DNA of 64,000 nucleotides from Gymnorhina tibicen (lineage: Eukaryota > Chordata > Aves > Passeriformes > Artamidae): contig VXAZ01007534.1 of assembly GCA_013399875.1 (NCBI GenBank), positions 1 to 64,000 of the forward strand, given 5' to 3'. This document shows, in pieces, positions 12,901-24,600 of the stretch. The translations under genes and the position numbers were made by a program. The notes beneath the pieces were generated by a model. That model did not search any database. It was not told the DNA's origin and worked only from the letters and a program-made list of their open reading frames with translations. Position 1 is the first letter of the stretch. Every line of letters starts with the position of its first letter.

Positions 12901-15900
12901 ACTAAAGTGGCCACAAAAGCAATGCAGTGTTGTACTGTATTAGTAGATCAGCAGAGAAGACAGAGGCTTATCTGCTGAGCTTGCAGATAAACCAAGAAAC
13001 CACATGGAGTTGGGTTAGGATGTGATATTTAGCAATTTTGCTTCTGTCTTCTTTCTATTAAAGAAGGAAAATAAAATAATTTTTATATGTAGTATAATGT
13101 ACAGTTGAAATGCTTGCATTTCAATAGCTGCAGGAACTGTAAACAGCATTTTAAATAAAAATAAAGCAATAAAAAGTTACGTATGTTCAGGCAGCACGTT
13201 GTGAGATGAAACACTGTCAATATTATGTTTGTGGTTAAAAAGCTTTTCTTGTATTTCAGAGTGCTGCAGCCACTGCAGCTACACTGGCTCTGCCCGCTGG
13301 TGTTACTCCAGTTCAGCAGATACTTACAAATTCAGGTAATTCTCTTAACATATAACAAACTATAGTTTCAAGGGGGTTTAAGAGGGAAACATTCTGGGCC
13401 TTACTTCTTGTTATTCACTGCTAAAAAGCAGAATCTGGGAATCCACCCTTACAAGGCAGTGCAATCTCTTCACTTGATTACTGCACTTCTTGCTCACTGA
13501 CTTTCTTATGAACCTCGTGGTTCTGCCATAACGGTGTTGTAGGTTAGAATCTGTGTAAGTTTTCCTCACTTAGAGAAGTTCTAGAAGCACAAGGATTGGT
13601 GTTGTTGTCTTTCCCCTTTGTGCATGTCTGAGCTTTATGATGCATGATCCGAGCTCAGGTACTGTGTTGGGTATAAAAGCAGGATCACTACTTCTGTGAC
13701 TTCATAAGAGTAATGTCTTAAGGGTTTTTGTACCTGCTAAGCATGCAAAGTGGAATTTCTTACTTTGCTAGCAATGCTAACTTTATTTCATATTTATAGC
13801 TTCTAAATACTGTTATGCCGTGCATTTAGAATTTGTTACTTTGATGAGCAGCATATCTGATAATTTCATATACTCTCATATTATGTTGATTTTATAAACC
13901 TGATTGTAGATCTATACTGCATAGAAAGTAAAGAAAGGCCTGAGAAATCTCATTTTCTAGATCTAGTTGCTGCTTTTGCCAGAGTAGTTCACCTAGTGTG
14001 CTCAGAATCACCTGGGACTTAACCCTCCTGTTTTAAGCACTTTAATGGCATATAGTTGAAGTAAAATTTAAATGTGCAGCTGTTCTAAAAATCAAAATCT
14101 TCCCAGTTTTAAGGAAGCACATAGATATGTTTGTTATGGCACAGAATAATCTGCAGCCCACATTTGTTACTTTCGTAGTAATACTTTAAATTTGAACATT
14201 TATAGTAATTTCTTAGACTAGGGCTGGGGTAGTCCCTTCTTTCAGATACATTTAGCTCTTTCAGTAAGTAGGGCTTTGCATTTTGCTGTGGAGGGAGAAT
14301 AGGAAATCCGTCTCTGAGGGAAATTTATAAAGTTCAGGATTATCTAATTTAATTTCTTTTCTCTAACTCCACCTTTCTGATAAGAAATGTGAAAAACTAA
14401 TGTTGGAATATATCTTGGCTCTTGCTTTTCAGAATTGCAGGCTATTTCCAGGTGTGCGTTTGTGTCTTGGACTTATTTCATTAAGTGATTAAGGGTAAAA
14501 AACGGTAAAGCTAAAGGATAACAAAAGGAAATCAAGTGCAGGCATTGTGGGAATAGAAAGGAGAGGTGGACAATAAGTATAAGGATATATTTTTTGTGTG
14601 TGGGTTTGGTTTGGTTTTTCTTTTCCCCAAAAAACACCTGCAAATAATGCTGCAAAGAAAGTTATGGACAGAGGAATTTTTTGAAATGTGGCAATCAGAA
14701 GGGAAAAATTCAGAGGAAAGGTCATCATTTCACAGGACCGTAGAAATACCATGGTGTTGGCAGTGGATAGAATTTTTATATTGTGAATATCTGTATTTCT
14801 ATTTTGGTTTACGTTAATTTGTCTTTCCAGCTGTAAAATCTATCTTTTGAAGCAGGAGGTATGCTCATAAGTGGGAGCTATTATTTAAAATACTGTGCTG
14901 TGTTAAAGGATTACTCTGTGGCCTGCAAAGGTAAATTTATTTTTGGATTGCATGCCTCATGATCATATTTAGGTGGTAAAGGACCCTAGTCTTTGTTTCT
15001 GGCTCAGCTGCAATTGCATAATATCTTTTCACTGACAAAAGTGAATCATTTTAGTGTTTCTCTCTTTTAATTGCCATTGGTATTCTTATAGGAAACAAGC
15101 TTCTAAACGAAGATAATTTTAAAAGTGAACTTGTACATTTGATTAATTTGATACTTATTCTACTACAGGCCAGATCCTCCAAGTAGTTAGAACTGCAAAT
15201 GGAGCTCAGTATATTATTCAACCACAGCAGCCGGTGGTTCTACAGCAGCAGGTTATACCACAAATGCAGCCTGGTGGAGTACAAGCACCTGTTATTCAGC
15301 AGGTAAAGGAAACTTTTTGAATAGGTACACTCAGAAGAAAAAAACATAATAGTAATTATTAAAGTAGTAATAGTAATTATTAAAGAGGCTTGCATTTTTG
15401 TGAGCAAGTTGAACACAAAGTCAGAAATGGTATAATTAAAAAAAAAGAAAGTTGTGTCAAGTGTGGTGGGAGTTTTTTGGTTGGGGATTTTTTGTGTTTT
15501 GTTTTTTGCTTTTTAATGAACTATCTTGAAATGTTGTTTTCAGTGTCACTTTTATTCTTGCCAGGTACTGACTGACTGCAGTTTAAAATTTCTTTTGTGC
15601 TTCTCCTGATGACAGTTATATTATCTGCATAATCCTGGTCTACATACTTGTAAATTAATTGAAATGATTCAGAGTCATGTAACACGTGAAACAAAATATC
15701 TAAAACTCACACTTCTTGGTTATTTTAGTACCAAATACAGTATGTTTTAGAAAGATTCTTGTTCAGCTACAAGGCCAACTGTGTGTCCAGACAGTGTTAG
15801 CACTGAATTTAGCATAGTCACATTGTCATAGTGTCACAGTTCTACAGTTAAGCATGACTAGCAAGCTGTAAAGAGTTTATTTTAAAAAACCTTCTTTATA

Positions 15901-18900
15901 AAAAAATTAATCTTTTACTTGAATTAAAACATTTCAGTGCTGTGCTTGGAAATCAGGTGTGGTGGTAGTGCTCACGTTTTAGAATGGATAGACTTTTAAA
16001 ATTTTTTCTTAAATTTAGCAATGCAAAATGCAGAAAATGAACACCAAGTAGTGAAAGGTTATGTGATTAAAATTACGTACCTGATACAGGTGGAATATTT
16101 GTAACTCTTCTGTAATTAGTTCAAGTCAGATTGATATGCTTTAATTGTTTTCTTTGAGTCCGTGGTGTGGTAGTCTGTCACATTAGCAGCCACAGTACTT
16201 ACAACAATATTCCACCAGGTTTTGGCTCCTCTCCCTGGAGGGATTTCCCAGCAGACAGGAGTGATTATTCAGCCTCAGCAGATCCTGTTTACAGGAAATA
16301 AAACTCAAGTTATACCTACAACAGTGGCTGCCCCTGCACCAGCTCAAGCACAGATTCCTGCAGCTGGTCAGCAGCAGCCACAGCAACAACAGGCACAACC
16401 ACAAGCACCACTTGTTCTCCAAGTTGATGGAACAGGGGACACATCATCTGAAGAAGAAGATGATGAGGAAGAAGAGTATGATGATGATGAAGAGGAAGAG
16501 AAAGAAAAAGATGGGGGTGAAGATGGCCAAGTTGAAGAGGTAAACTTAATGTTATGGTTGTGTTTCAATTCAATTTTTTGTTGGTATTTTAAAGAAAACT
16601 ATCTATTCCAAATAGTAGTATACTTGAGTAATTTTGAGAATATAACTTTTACCTTTGTACTTCAGATTCTTTATTTTTAACATTGAAGTTGTGGAACTGG
16701 TGTGTATTAACGAAGCACCTTGAAATGCAGCTTGGGGAGGGTGTGGGGGGACACAGCAAAAATTAGCTGTGACCAATGCCATTTAAAAAATTTCAGTGGG
16801 ATTTTTTTTGATGTTATCATAGAGAGGTCAGTCATGAAATCATGAAACCATGAGCAAACAGAAATAGTCAATTCCACTTGGGGCCAACTGCTTACAAAAG
16901 CAGGGTGTTATGGTTGATAAAAAGGACAGCAGTATTTGGCTCACTGATAGCACCAACAGATGTGGCCTACCTGTATGTCACTGGCTATTCTGTTGCTTTC
17001 TGTTACACAGGAACAAGCTTGAGAACTCAAATTTGATTATAAAGCATCTTCTAGAAACACATCTGAGACAGGAACAGGAGTGAGTTGTTGCATTCTTAAT
17101 AGTATGTGCTTAATTTAGACTTTGAATTGGCTTGGTTTTGGACTTCAAAAGTGGTTCTTAATGAGTTTTGGTGTGTTGCACCAAAAAGCCCCACAAGAAT
17201 AAGAAATTGTATAAAATGGGTAGGGGTTGGGGAAATACTACTAAGTTAAAAGTACTGATACTTAGTCTCAGACAGGAAGCTTTGTACTCCCTAAAATGCA
17301 TTTTGAACTGGCAGACTGCTTCCAAACTTCTCTACAGCCTTTCCAATTATTTTAGATTCCATTTAAAATGCCAATATGAACAGCATTTCATAGTCTGTGT
17401 CACCCATGCAAGATACGCAGGTAAAACTTGTAAATAATCAGATTTTCTGTAGTACATTTACAGTGGTATATTAACACTATTTTTTCTGTTACAAATTACA
17501 GGTTGGTTTCACGTCTCTTTTCCAATGTATCATTCAGCGTTGATGTCAGTTTGAATGTTTCAGTAGTTTCCTTATTGAGTATAGGTCATCATTCTTAAAT
17601 ATTAAGTGTTCCTTTACCTTAATGCTAGCATTCTGGAGGGAATTTTTTATATGCCAAGATTTCATTATCAGCATGTCAGAAATCTTTTATTTTTTGCGTT
17701 CTTTGCTCCTCAGCAGCTACTTTGAGTGGACCCCACTTCCTTAAAGATTTTGAACTCAGTTAAACATAGGATTACTTTGAATGGAATTAGGACCTCTAGT
17801 ACACCTTCTTCTCTCACTAGCATCTCGTTCATTTAGCACGTATATTTGGGAGTATGTTTGTTCTGCATTTATTAGTGGTTGTTTTAGCTGTTGAAGTGTT
17901 TGTTATTCACATAAGAATGTGTATGTTGAGGTTTGGTTTTGGTACATCAAACAAGAATAAGCCATGGAGTTTTATTTTTATGGTCACATCACTCTTTATA
18001 TGCCCCTAAAAATTAAATTCCGTGGTTTATTCACAATTGATGTTACCTTTCCACTGCTTAGATGCTTTGCAAAAATGAAAACCTGCATACTTTTGTATGA
18101 ACACTTAGAGTGAAGGAGCAAGAATGGAATAGTTATGGTGACAGAAGGCTTGCAGTGCTCAGAATCTGGCCTGGATACTGAAGTTCCAGACTAAAATTCA
18201 TAAGGGTATCTTCTCCGGATGGAGGGTAGGAAGCATCAGCACTCTATCCGAAAAGATATTCCAATATTCTATATTCCCCACCTCAACTGCATTTTGGGTC
18301 CTGTATTCATACACAACACTGTAGCCTCATGTTAATCATCAAAGTAACAGTTCTAATCTTGCCAAACATCTAACATTTTGCATATGTTTCTTTCAGGAGC
18401 CTCTGAACAGTGAAGATGATGTGAGTGATGAGGAAGGCCAAGAACTGTTCGATACAGAAAATGTTGTTGTGTGCCAGTATGATAAGGTAAATCTCTACAG
18501 AAAACAATCCAAGAGTTCTACTTTCTCTGTTCTTCCTATCAAATCATAATTTTTTAGTAGTATCTTTGTGACTGTTAAGTACAGGTAGATCTGTACAGAC
18601 TGTAATATGAATGGAAATACAAGAATTACCTATTGTTTTTAAAACAGATTTGTGTACCGTGTTTGTACTAAACTTGGTAATGAGTAAAGCTTAGAAAAAT
18701 GTGGCTGCATTTTATTTTTCTTCATCCTGTCTTTTTGTGCCCTTTAATAAAAGGACAGTCTTCTGGGATCAGGAGAGGTGAACTATTTTAAGTTTGTACA
18801 TTTATTGTGGCTATGAACAGGAAAAGTAGTCATCAGGATTTAGACTTGTGGAAAACTGTTCCTCGATCACTAAAAATACCTTTTCTGGATGATAGGATAG

Positions 18901-21648
18901 TTACCAGAGGAGAATGCTCTTTCTGTGCTATGCATTGTGATATACAAAATGGCAGTGTGGAATGCTTGTGCTTGTTTTGCTTTAAATTCTGCTGAACTGT
19001 CTTGCAAGAATTTTGTCATTACAGGGGATCATGTTTTCCCTGGAATATGCAAAGATTCATCTGTGCTGGAATCTTTTTAATTATGTCTAGACAATATCAG
19101 AACCTTTTGGCTGAGGTAGTACACAGATTATTCAATGTGGATTTTTTTTTTCTTTTCCTGTACTCAATTAATTGGACTACAATGAATAGGGATCCTTTTT
19201 AAAGCAGAAAAAAAAAAAGCTGTAAGCTTGTTGAATAAAAGCTCCTACATTACCAAGCTCCTACACTGCTGTGTTAGCAAGTCTTCAGTTATGCCCAGAG
19301 TCTGCTTAGACTTGCCATCAGATTCAACACAGATTTAGGATAAAGTGGTATCAATATCTACATCCCAGCCATCTGTCTCCTCCAGATGGTAATCCAAAAC
19401 TGTTTTGAGGCAAATTGTAAGGAATAGTGAGGGACCTCAGAACAACAGTCAGAAAAGCTTATTGGGAGCTGCTGAAGTTGAGCAACAGGAACTACTCTGA
19501 AATCCTCACCCTCTTAAAAGTTAAGAATGGGAACTTGGTGGAGAACAGTGTCCATCATTAACTACCAGTGTCACATGCTCTGAAAGGACTTCATCTCTTT
19601 TCAAGCAATCTTTATTCAGTTTGTCTCTAAAATATGTAGGATCAGATTAGATCTGAGCAGCTCCCTCCTGCCGTGTCCTCCATCAGCTGATGGTGGTGGA
19701 ACTATGAGACAAGGGCAGACAGGTAGCAGTGCTCATGTAGAGCTTTTTGCCATCCTTCTGTGAACTGTCTCTTGAAGGAAGAGAGAGTGCCTTCTTCTCA
19801 AATGGCCAACAGAGGATTTTTTCTTCTACTTGTTAGAAATCAATTTGATTATTTTTGAATCCTTGAAAACTTTGTCTTAGGACAAGAAGTTTCATAAATG
19901 TATTGTGTCATGTGTGGAGGATCACCTAGTTTTTAAAACCATTCATTTCATATGATACTTCCTAGTTCTAAAGCATGTTTTCTTTTTTGCTTTCTTGGTG
20001 CTGTTTATGATATTGCAGACCATCATAACCCTCCTCAGTCATATCTTTGAAATCAGAGCTGCACTTTGTTGTTGTTTGTACAGCTGTTCAAACATTTGAT
20101 TGCTCTTACTTTCATTCTCCAGATCTGTTTTATTTTTCTGTATCTTATTTGTAAGGGTAGGTAGATAAGGTTTAGGGAGGAACACAGGTAACACTTCAGT
20201 TTATTTACTGGTGTAGCAATGTTCTGCAATAGTTCGTGTATGCTTTCGGCCCCACTGAACACAGAGCTGATAGTCTCATGGGAAAGTCTTAGAGCATTGG
20301 AATCTCATTCTTGACTTGTAACTGTTAATTCAAACCACCACTTTTATTGTCCATGTAAATTGAAATTGATTTTTTCCCCCATTGTTACTATCTTCGTATG
20401 CCTTGAATGCCACCATTGTTTTCTTACACAATGAGTTAGGGCAGTAACACCGTTCTGCAGCTCTTCAGTAACTGTTTTTTTGTATCATCAGTACGTTTTG
20501 TCATTTTTCAGATCCTTAGTGAGCTCTTAAACTGTGTAGATTCTAACCAGCATGAATCTTTGCTGGAATGAACTCATTTTGCGGTAAAAACTATCTTCTT
20601 ACCCTTGTTTTCCCATCTTTATTCAGTTATTTATTTGTCTGAGGACCCTCCTAACCTCACAGCAGCTAAAATGCTTCTGATGAGGGATTCTTGTGGAATG
20701 CCATTCAGTAGGGCAAGTAGTGTATATAAGCCAGACCTTTCCTTGTTCATTTATTTGCTAACTTTTGCCACTGATTGTCTTTTTTTCAGCTTAAAGTGAG
20801 AACAGACGGAGCAGTGCTACAAATAATTAGTAGAGTGATATGGTCATAGCTGTTCTGGTGCTATGTTACTGTTTCTACAGCACTAATGGTAGATGGTGAC
20901 ACTTCCTATGCTTGGTAAAAATGGAAAAATTGCGGCAGGGTCTCCTGTGTTCATGACTTATGTAAAATTTTAACTTTTTCTAGACCATCTTTGGTCTAGA
21001 ACTGCATCTTTGTTCCATCTGCAAAAGTTTATCATAAACTTTCCTTTTGGACAGCATTTCAGTTTTCTGAAAAGTCTTCGCTTTCTTTGAGTATCTGGTC
21101 ATCTGGTGATCTTTTGCTCTTTCAGATGCAATTTTTGATAGACTGCAAGTATTTGTCTGCTCTGTGCTTAACAGTATGCGATGGGGTTTTTGTTTTGTTG
21201 TTTTGTTTTTTTTTAATTTTTCCAAAGTTTGCTCCTCTACCTTTAGACTGAATTTTGTTTGATTTTCTCTAGTTTTAAATTAAACGTATAGGCTGGACAT
21301 CAGGAGGAATGTCGTCACAGAAGGGGTTGTTAAACATTGGAATGGGTTGCCCAGGGAGGTGGTGGAGTCATTGTCCGTGGAGGAGTTTAAGGAAAGACTG
21401 GATGTGGCATTCAGTATTTTTAATAATTTAGTAATGTGTCTAATAGTTACTTTTAATTTTTTTGCCCTTATAATTTACTTACACATTATTACCTATTTCT
21501 GATGCAGAATAATAGTTTAACATTTTTGCTATGTTTTTAGATTCACAGAAGTAAAAACAAATGGAAATTTCATCTCAAAGATGGCATCATGAATCTTAAT
21601 GGAAGAGATTATGTATTTTCCAAAGCCATTGGGGATGCAGAATGGTGA
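6818..21648 (+). CDS. GTF2A1: GTF2A1: TFIIA alpha/beta precursor (exons 2-9, 5' end missing)
   Basis: Large subunit of general transcription factor IIA, which binds TBP and stabilises it on the TATA box for RNA polymerase II initiation in the nucleus. Joined exons 6818-6919, 8523-8727, 11064-11128, 13260-13335, 15169-15302, 16219-16539, 18397-18486 and 21541-21648 give 366 in-frame codons plus TGA; all junctions have AG/GT sites and compatible phases. The protein follows the vertebrate family: N-terminal four-helix region ([16 protein letters not shown]), Gln/His tract, Gln-rich linker, Taspase1 site QVDG, Asp/Glu-rich block, then the C-terminal beta-barrel domain ending [15 protein letters not shown]. 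The human protein is 376 residues, so only about ten N-terminal residues (exon 1) are missing. The precursor is known to be cut into alpha and beta chains. Convergent with TSHR. The gene is intact, with no frameshift. Confidence 0.97.
8523..8727 (+). CDS. GTF2A1: GTF2A1 exon 3 (contains Gln/His tract)
   Basis: 205 bp, starting [20 protein letters not shown]. It then encodes 11 Gln and 7 His codons in a row, and ends in VLIPASQQ plus one base (donor GTCAGA, a weaker site). An open frame runs a few codons into the intron to 8738, but the phase of exon 4 requires the donor at 8728. Confidence 0.95.
8601..8654 (+). repeat. GTF2A1: CAG/CAA then CAY codon tract (Gln11-His7)
   Basis: Eleven Gln codons (8601-8633, mixed CAA and CAG) are followed at once by seven His codons (8634-8654, mixed CAT and CAC). 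The mixture of codons interrupts the pure triplet repeat. Human TFIIA alpha/beta has a comparable Gln/His region at this place, so it is a family feature of variable length. Confidence 0.95.
8728..11063 (+). other. GTF2A1: GTF2A1 intron 3
   Basis: Noncoding. The only compositional oddity is a GC-rich patch at about 9793-9950 with a short inverted repeat (see findings). No other gene is seen. Confidence 0.8.
11064..11128 (+). CDS. GTF2A1: GTF2A1 exon 4
   Basis: 65 bp. With the one base left from exon 3 it encodes [18 protein letters not shown] and on to ASGM. The acceptor follows a long T tract (TTTCTAG), the donor is ATG/GTAAGA. It matches the human segment with a few substitutions. Confidence 0.95.
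11129..13259 (+). other. GTF2A1: GTF2A1 intron 4
   Basis: 2.1 kb of AT-rich sequence with no repeat family, RNA gene or coding segment that I recognise. Confidence 0.7.
13260..13335 (+). CDS. GTF2A1: GTF2A1 exon 5
   Basis: 76 bp encoding [20 protein letters not shown] and on to ILTNS plus one base. Acceptor TATTTCAG, donor CAG/GTAATT. The Ala-rich segment is nearly identical to the human protein. Confidence 0.95.
13336..15168 (+). other. GTF2A1: GTF2A1 intron 5
   Basis: Noncoding, 1.8 kb; nothing recognised beyond simple AT-rich sequence. Confidence 0.7.
15169..15302 (+). CDS. GTF2A1: GTF2A1 exon 6
   Basis: 134 bp encoding [20 protein letters not shown] and on through the Gln-rich [20 protein letters not shown] to IQQ. 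Acceptor CTACAG, donor CAG/GTAAAG. Confidence 0.95.
16219..16539 (+). CDS. GTF2A1: GTF2A1 exon 7 (Taspase1 site and acidic region)
   Basis: 321 bp, 107 codons, phase 0. Starts [20 protein letters not shown], continues through the Gln/Pro-rich linker to the cleavage site [13 protein letters not shown], and ends in a dense Asp/Glu block with Tyr and Lys ([10 protein letters not shown]). Acceptor CCACCAG, donor GAG/GTAAAC. An open frame runs on past the donor to 16680, but exon 8 continues the family sequence exactly. Confidence 0.97.
16420..16431 (+). other. GTF2A1: Taspase1 cleavage motif QVDG in TFIIA
   Basis: The codons CAA GTT GAT GGA encode Gln-Val-Asp-Gly. This is the consensus (Q, hydrophobic, D, G) cut by the threonine aspartase Taspase1 between Asp and Gly to yield TFIIA alpha and beta in known vertebrate TFIIA. 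The downstream acidic residues that help recognition are also present. Cleavage in this species is inferred from conservation. Confidence 0.9.
16540..18396 (+). other. GTF2A1: GTF2A1 intron 7
   Basis: 1.9 kb noncoding. It holds a structured segment near its 3' end (18115-18269), described separately as a candidate H/ACA snoRNA. No repeat family is recognised. Confidence 0.75.
18115..18269 (+). ncRNA. Candidate H/ACA box snoRNA in GTF2A1 intron 7
   Basis: Two hairpins joined by an H box, about 127 bases upstream of the exon 8 acceptor, a usual place for an intronic snoRNA. Hairpin 1: GGAA (18126-18129) pairs with TTCC (18184-18187), AGT (18131-18133) with ACT (18177-18179), and CAGA (18142-18145) with TCTG (18165-18168), leaving pocket-like internal loops. 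AGACTA (18188-18193) follows at once and fits the H box ANANNA. Hairpin 2: GGG/TATCTT (18204-18212) pairs with AAGATA/TTCC (18253-18262), and CGGAT (18216-18220) with ATCCG (18246-18250). A weak point: no canonical ACA follows, only AATATTC, which could be an AUA variant three bases from the end. From memory, human GTF2A1 hosts the H/ACA snoRNA SNORA79, so this may be its ortholog; I could not verify that. Confidence 0.4.
18397..18486 (+). CDS. GTF2A1: GTF2A1 exon 8
   Basis: 90 bp, 30 codons: [20 protein letters not shown] and on to [10 protein letters not shown]. This links the acidic region to the C-terminal beta-barrel domain that contacts TBP. Acceptor CTTTCAG, donor AAG/GTAAAT. Confidence 0.97.
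18487..21540 (+). other. GTF2A1: GTF2A1 intron 8
   Basis: 3.05 kb noncoding, with one CR1 fragment (21291-21410) close to the 3' splice site. No further genes seen. Confidence 0.75.
21291..21410 (+). mobile_element. CR1 LINE 3'-region fragment
   Basis: Plus-orientation CR1 sequence: GGCTGGACATCAGGAGGAAT, then CACAGAAGGGGTTGTTA, TGGAATGGGTTGCCCAGGGA, GGTGGTGGAGTCA and AAGGAAAGACTGGATGTGGC, all in CR1 order. It is a short internal piece lacking the terminal octamer repeats. It ends about 130 bp before the last GTF2A1 acceptor. Confidence 0.85.
21541..21648 (+). CDS. GTF2A1: GTF2A1 exon 9 (last coding exon)
   Basis: 36 codons including TGA at 21646-21648. Encodes [20 protein letters not shown] and on to [15 protein letters not shown], the end of the C-terminal domain that contacts TBP and DNA. 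Only a Val for Ile change is seen against human in the last stretch. Confidence 0.97.
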   Translation: MHRSKNKWKFHLKDGIMNLNGRDYVFSKAIGDAEW

Positions 21649-24600
21649 AGTTTTAAAAGACAAAACAAAAGAACTCCCTGTAAAAGGAAAAAAACAAAAC
21701 AAAACAAAAGCAGGAAAGGTTGAGACTTGGATGTATACTCCAATCAAAATGTGTATCTGCACATCAGAAATAAACAAAAGTATTGGAACAAAGGTAAAAT
21801 GTGGCAACAAAGACACTACTTCAGATGAGCAAGCCATGGACTGTAGCAGCTATAGCATTGTCTGGGAGCTGGTTTTGTGTGTTAGGAATACCTTAATTAT
21901 CAATTCTACATACAGGTACCTACAGCTGGTATTTAGCATGTAAGGCTTTGTCCCCCCCACCCTTGATTTAAGATTTTAAAATACTTCTTCCACTGATTGA
22001 AGGAACTATTCCCTTTGATAGATTATTAATCTGAAAATGCTTATTGTGTGTACAAATCTTTGCTTTGAACACTTCCTTTTGGTAGTGAGGATGGTCAGAA
22101 TCTTACTTAAACTGCGTGCAAGCTTTGTACAGAAGGGTAAGAATTAAGGTGTTAAATTTTAAATAACTTGTATAAGGAAAATATTTTTAATTCTGATATG
22201 CTCATTAATTATTATATCTATTTGTTGTTTTCAATGCATTTCCCCATAAACAGGTTGTTGTTCCTAGCAGTTACAAAATGGTAAAATGATGATTTATATT
22301 TCAAAATTATTTTAATTTCATGTGATAGGTTTTATTTAGGGCTGCATTTTTCCGATTCAAAGCACCTCACCCCCACAAAAGTCAGATTACTTAACTTGTT
22401 AATTATAGTCTTGTTGTTCAGTGGTGGTTCAGCATCACTGAGCTGAAACAAATAAGTTTCCATTGATGTTTTAAAAAAAAAATTTTTAAAGGGTTTGGAG
22501 ACCCTTTGAATCCAATATCTAGGTAATGCCATAATAGATGCATTCCTTCACCTGCTTACTATGTATGTAGTCCAGACACCCACAAATAATTCAACAGACC
22601 ACAGGAATGACTAAATTTTTAATACAGAAAATCACATAAAAATTCTAACATCCTGGCTGCAACTCTTCATCAAAAATCTGTTTTACTAAAAAGTATAGCC
22701 AGAAGTTACCTGCAGCGGTTAATCTCTCTAAAGTTTCCAGATGGCATGTAATCTCATGAAGAGAGCTGCACAGCTTTGAGAACACAGATTTTGTTAGAGT
22801 ATCTTCAGGCTGTCTTGGTAACAGCAAATCCAGCAGTCAGATGCACTAAACCTTGTGTAGTCACTTTTTCACTTGCCTTTTTTATTGTTTGTTTGTTTCG
22901 GGGTTTTTTGTGTTTGATTTGTGAAAAGCAACAAAGTTATTCCCCCCTCCTTCCCTTTCTCACCTCAGAAGTTAAACGACTTTTCTTCATGCATAGGTCA
23001 TTCTTGCAAACGCTGCTTTTAGAAATGCAGTTACTTTTGAGTGAGGAGAGGGAATGGGCATTATACTTCAGAAACTGTTGAGGAAGGAATGTTCATGTGG
23101 CTCACCATTTCAAAAAAAAATTTGCGTTTTGTTGGGTGCTTGAAAAGATGATGAAAAAAGGACACAGCAAAGATAATTTTAACTAAATTAGGGAAGACCA
23201 TTAGAAGCAGACATGATTTTTGAGTTTATTTTTTGCTTGAGAATGAGACATCTGAAACATTATTTAACAAAGTCACAAGTGTATTTTAGCAGTATGTAAC
23301 AACTATTTTAATTTTCATTCTCTGATTTATTTGCCTCCAAGTGCATTTGTAGTCTCAGTAGTATGTAGAAAAATCACAACAAATTGTAAAGGAGGTTTTA
23401 TTGCTGTGTTTTTGTACACCTGTGCTCTCATTGATAATGACTAAAACTGCCTGTAGGCATGTCTAGAGCCATATGGTTGTTAGAAAGCCGTCTACATTCA
23501 TAAGCTTTATGAAAAATTAATTGATGGTTTCTTCTAACTGATTCTTCAGTAATGGAATCATCATTTGGAGTGCATTTTTAGCTTGGGGCTTTCAAGGTAT
23601 CTCAAACTGATTGGTGTTTGCTTTCTTCTGAACAACGCAGATATTTTATTTTTTTACCACTGTTGACACTTCTATGTACAACTGCAAGGAAATCAGTAAT
23701 GTACCAACTAATTCCTTCCCTCACCTTTTCCATGTCTGTTACCAGTAAGTCTTAAGTAGTGGACTTCAGAAAAATTCCCATAACGCTGCACAACCAAACC
23801 AATAAAAGGAAAAAACATCCCTTTAGCTATAGTTTCCTTTTTATACTACTGGAACCCAGTTTACTTGTGCAACACTTCATTTTCATACAACTTAGTGATA
23901 TTTGTCACCCACACACATATACTAGAAGCTGCATAGCCTCTCTATTTATTTTTAAGGAGTAGCTGAACTTTAAAGGTAATTAAGCTTAGTCTGTTCTGAA
24001 GGGTGTTAGAAGCTTTCTGAACTTGCACAGCCTCTTGCAAGCTCATTGTATGGTGTGCTTTTCAGATAGGTTTTGTCTTCAAATACAAATATCTGTGAAG
24101 TTCTGGGAAAGCCAGTCAAACCATGCACATACCAAACTGTGCTCTTATTGCTACATCAAGTGTTCCTTTTTTTAAGTCAAAAAGCATGTTTTAATTTCAT
24201 TTTATTGTAGCAGCTTGCTGTAAGAATGTAGTTTGCTTAATTTTATTATTGTACTTGAATTTTTAATCATGGTTTTAACTATATAACTGAACAGACCATT
24301 TCATTAGGTTCAAAAGAAACCATTCCTTTCAGAGGGCAAGGGATTGCCATGTTCATAAGTGATTTTTTTCCCCCCCTTAGAAATAGCGCTTTTTTTTCCC
24401 AATTTAAATAGTTCAGTATTATGGAAACAATTAATGGTTTCAAGAGGGCTTATGTTAAAATTTGCACAGATAATGGAGCACCTTTTTTTATGATGGAAAA
24501 AAAATGGGGAAGATAACTTCAGAATTATAACCATGATGGCTGATGGAAACTTGTAGAGCAATTGGGCAAAATTGAGTCTTGTGCCTTTTCAGTTTGCAGA

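Noticed and set aside
16368..16568. Minus-strand Ser-rich ORF opposite GTF2A1 exon 7
   Set aside because: Shadow of the Asp/Glu codon block on the other strand.
16540..16680. Continuation of the GTF2A1 open frame past exon 7
   Set aside because: The sequence after GTAAAC is AT-rich and unlike TFIIA; exon 8 resumes the family sequence exactly.
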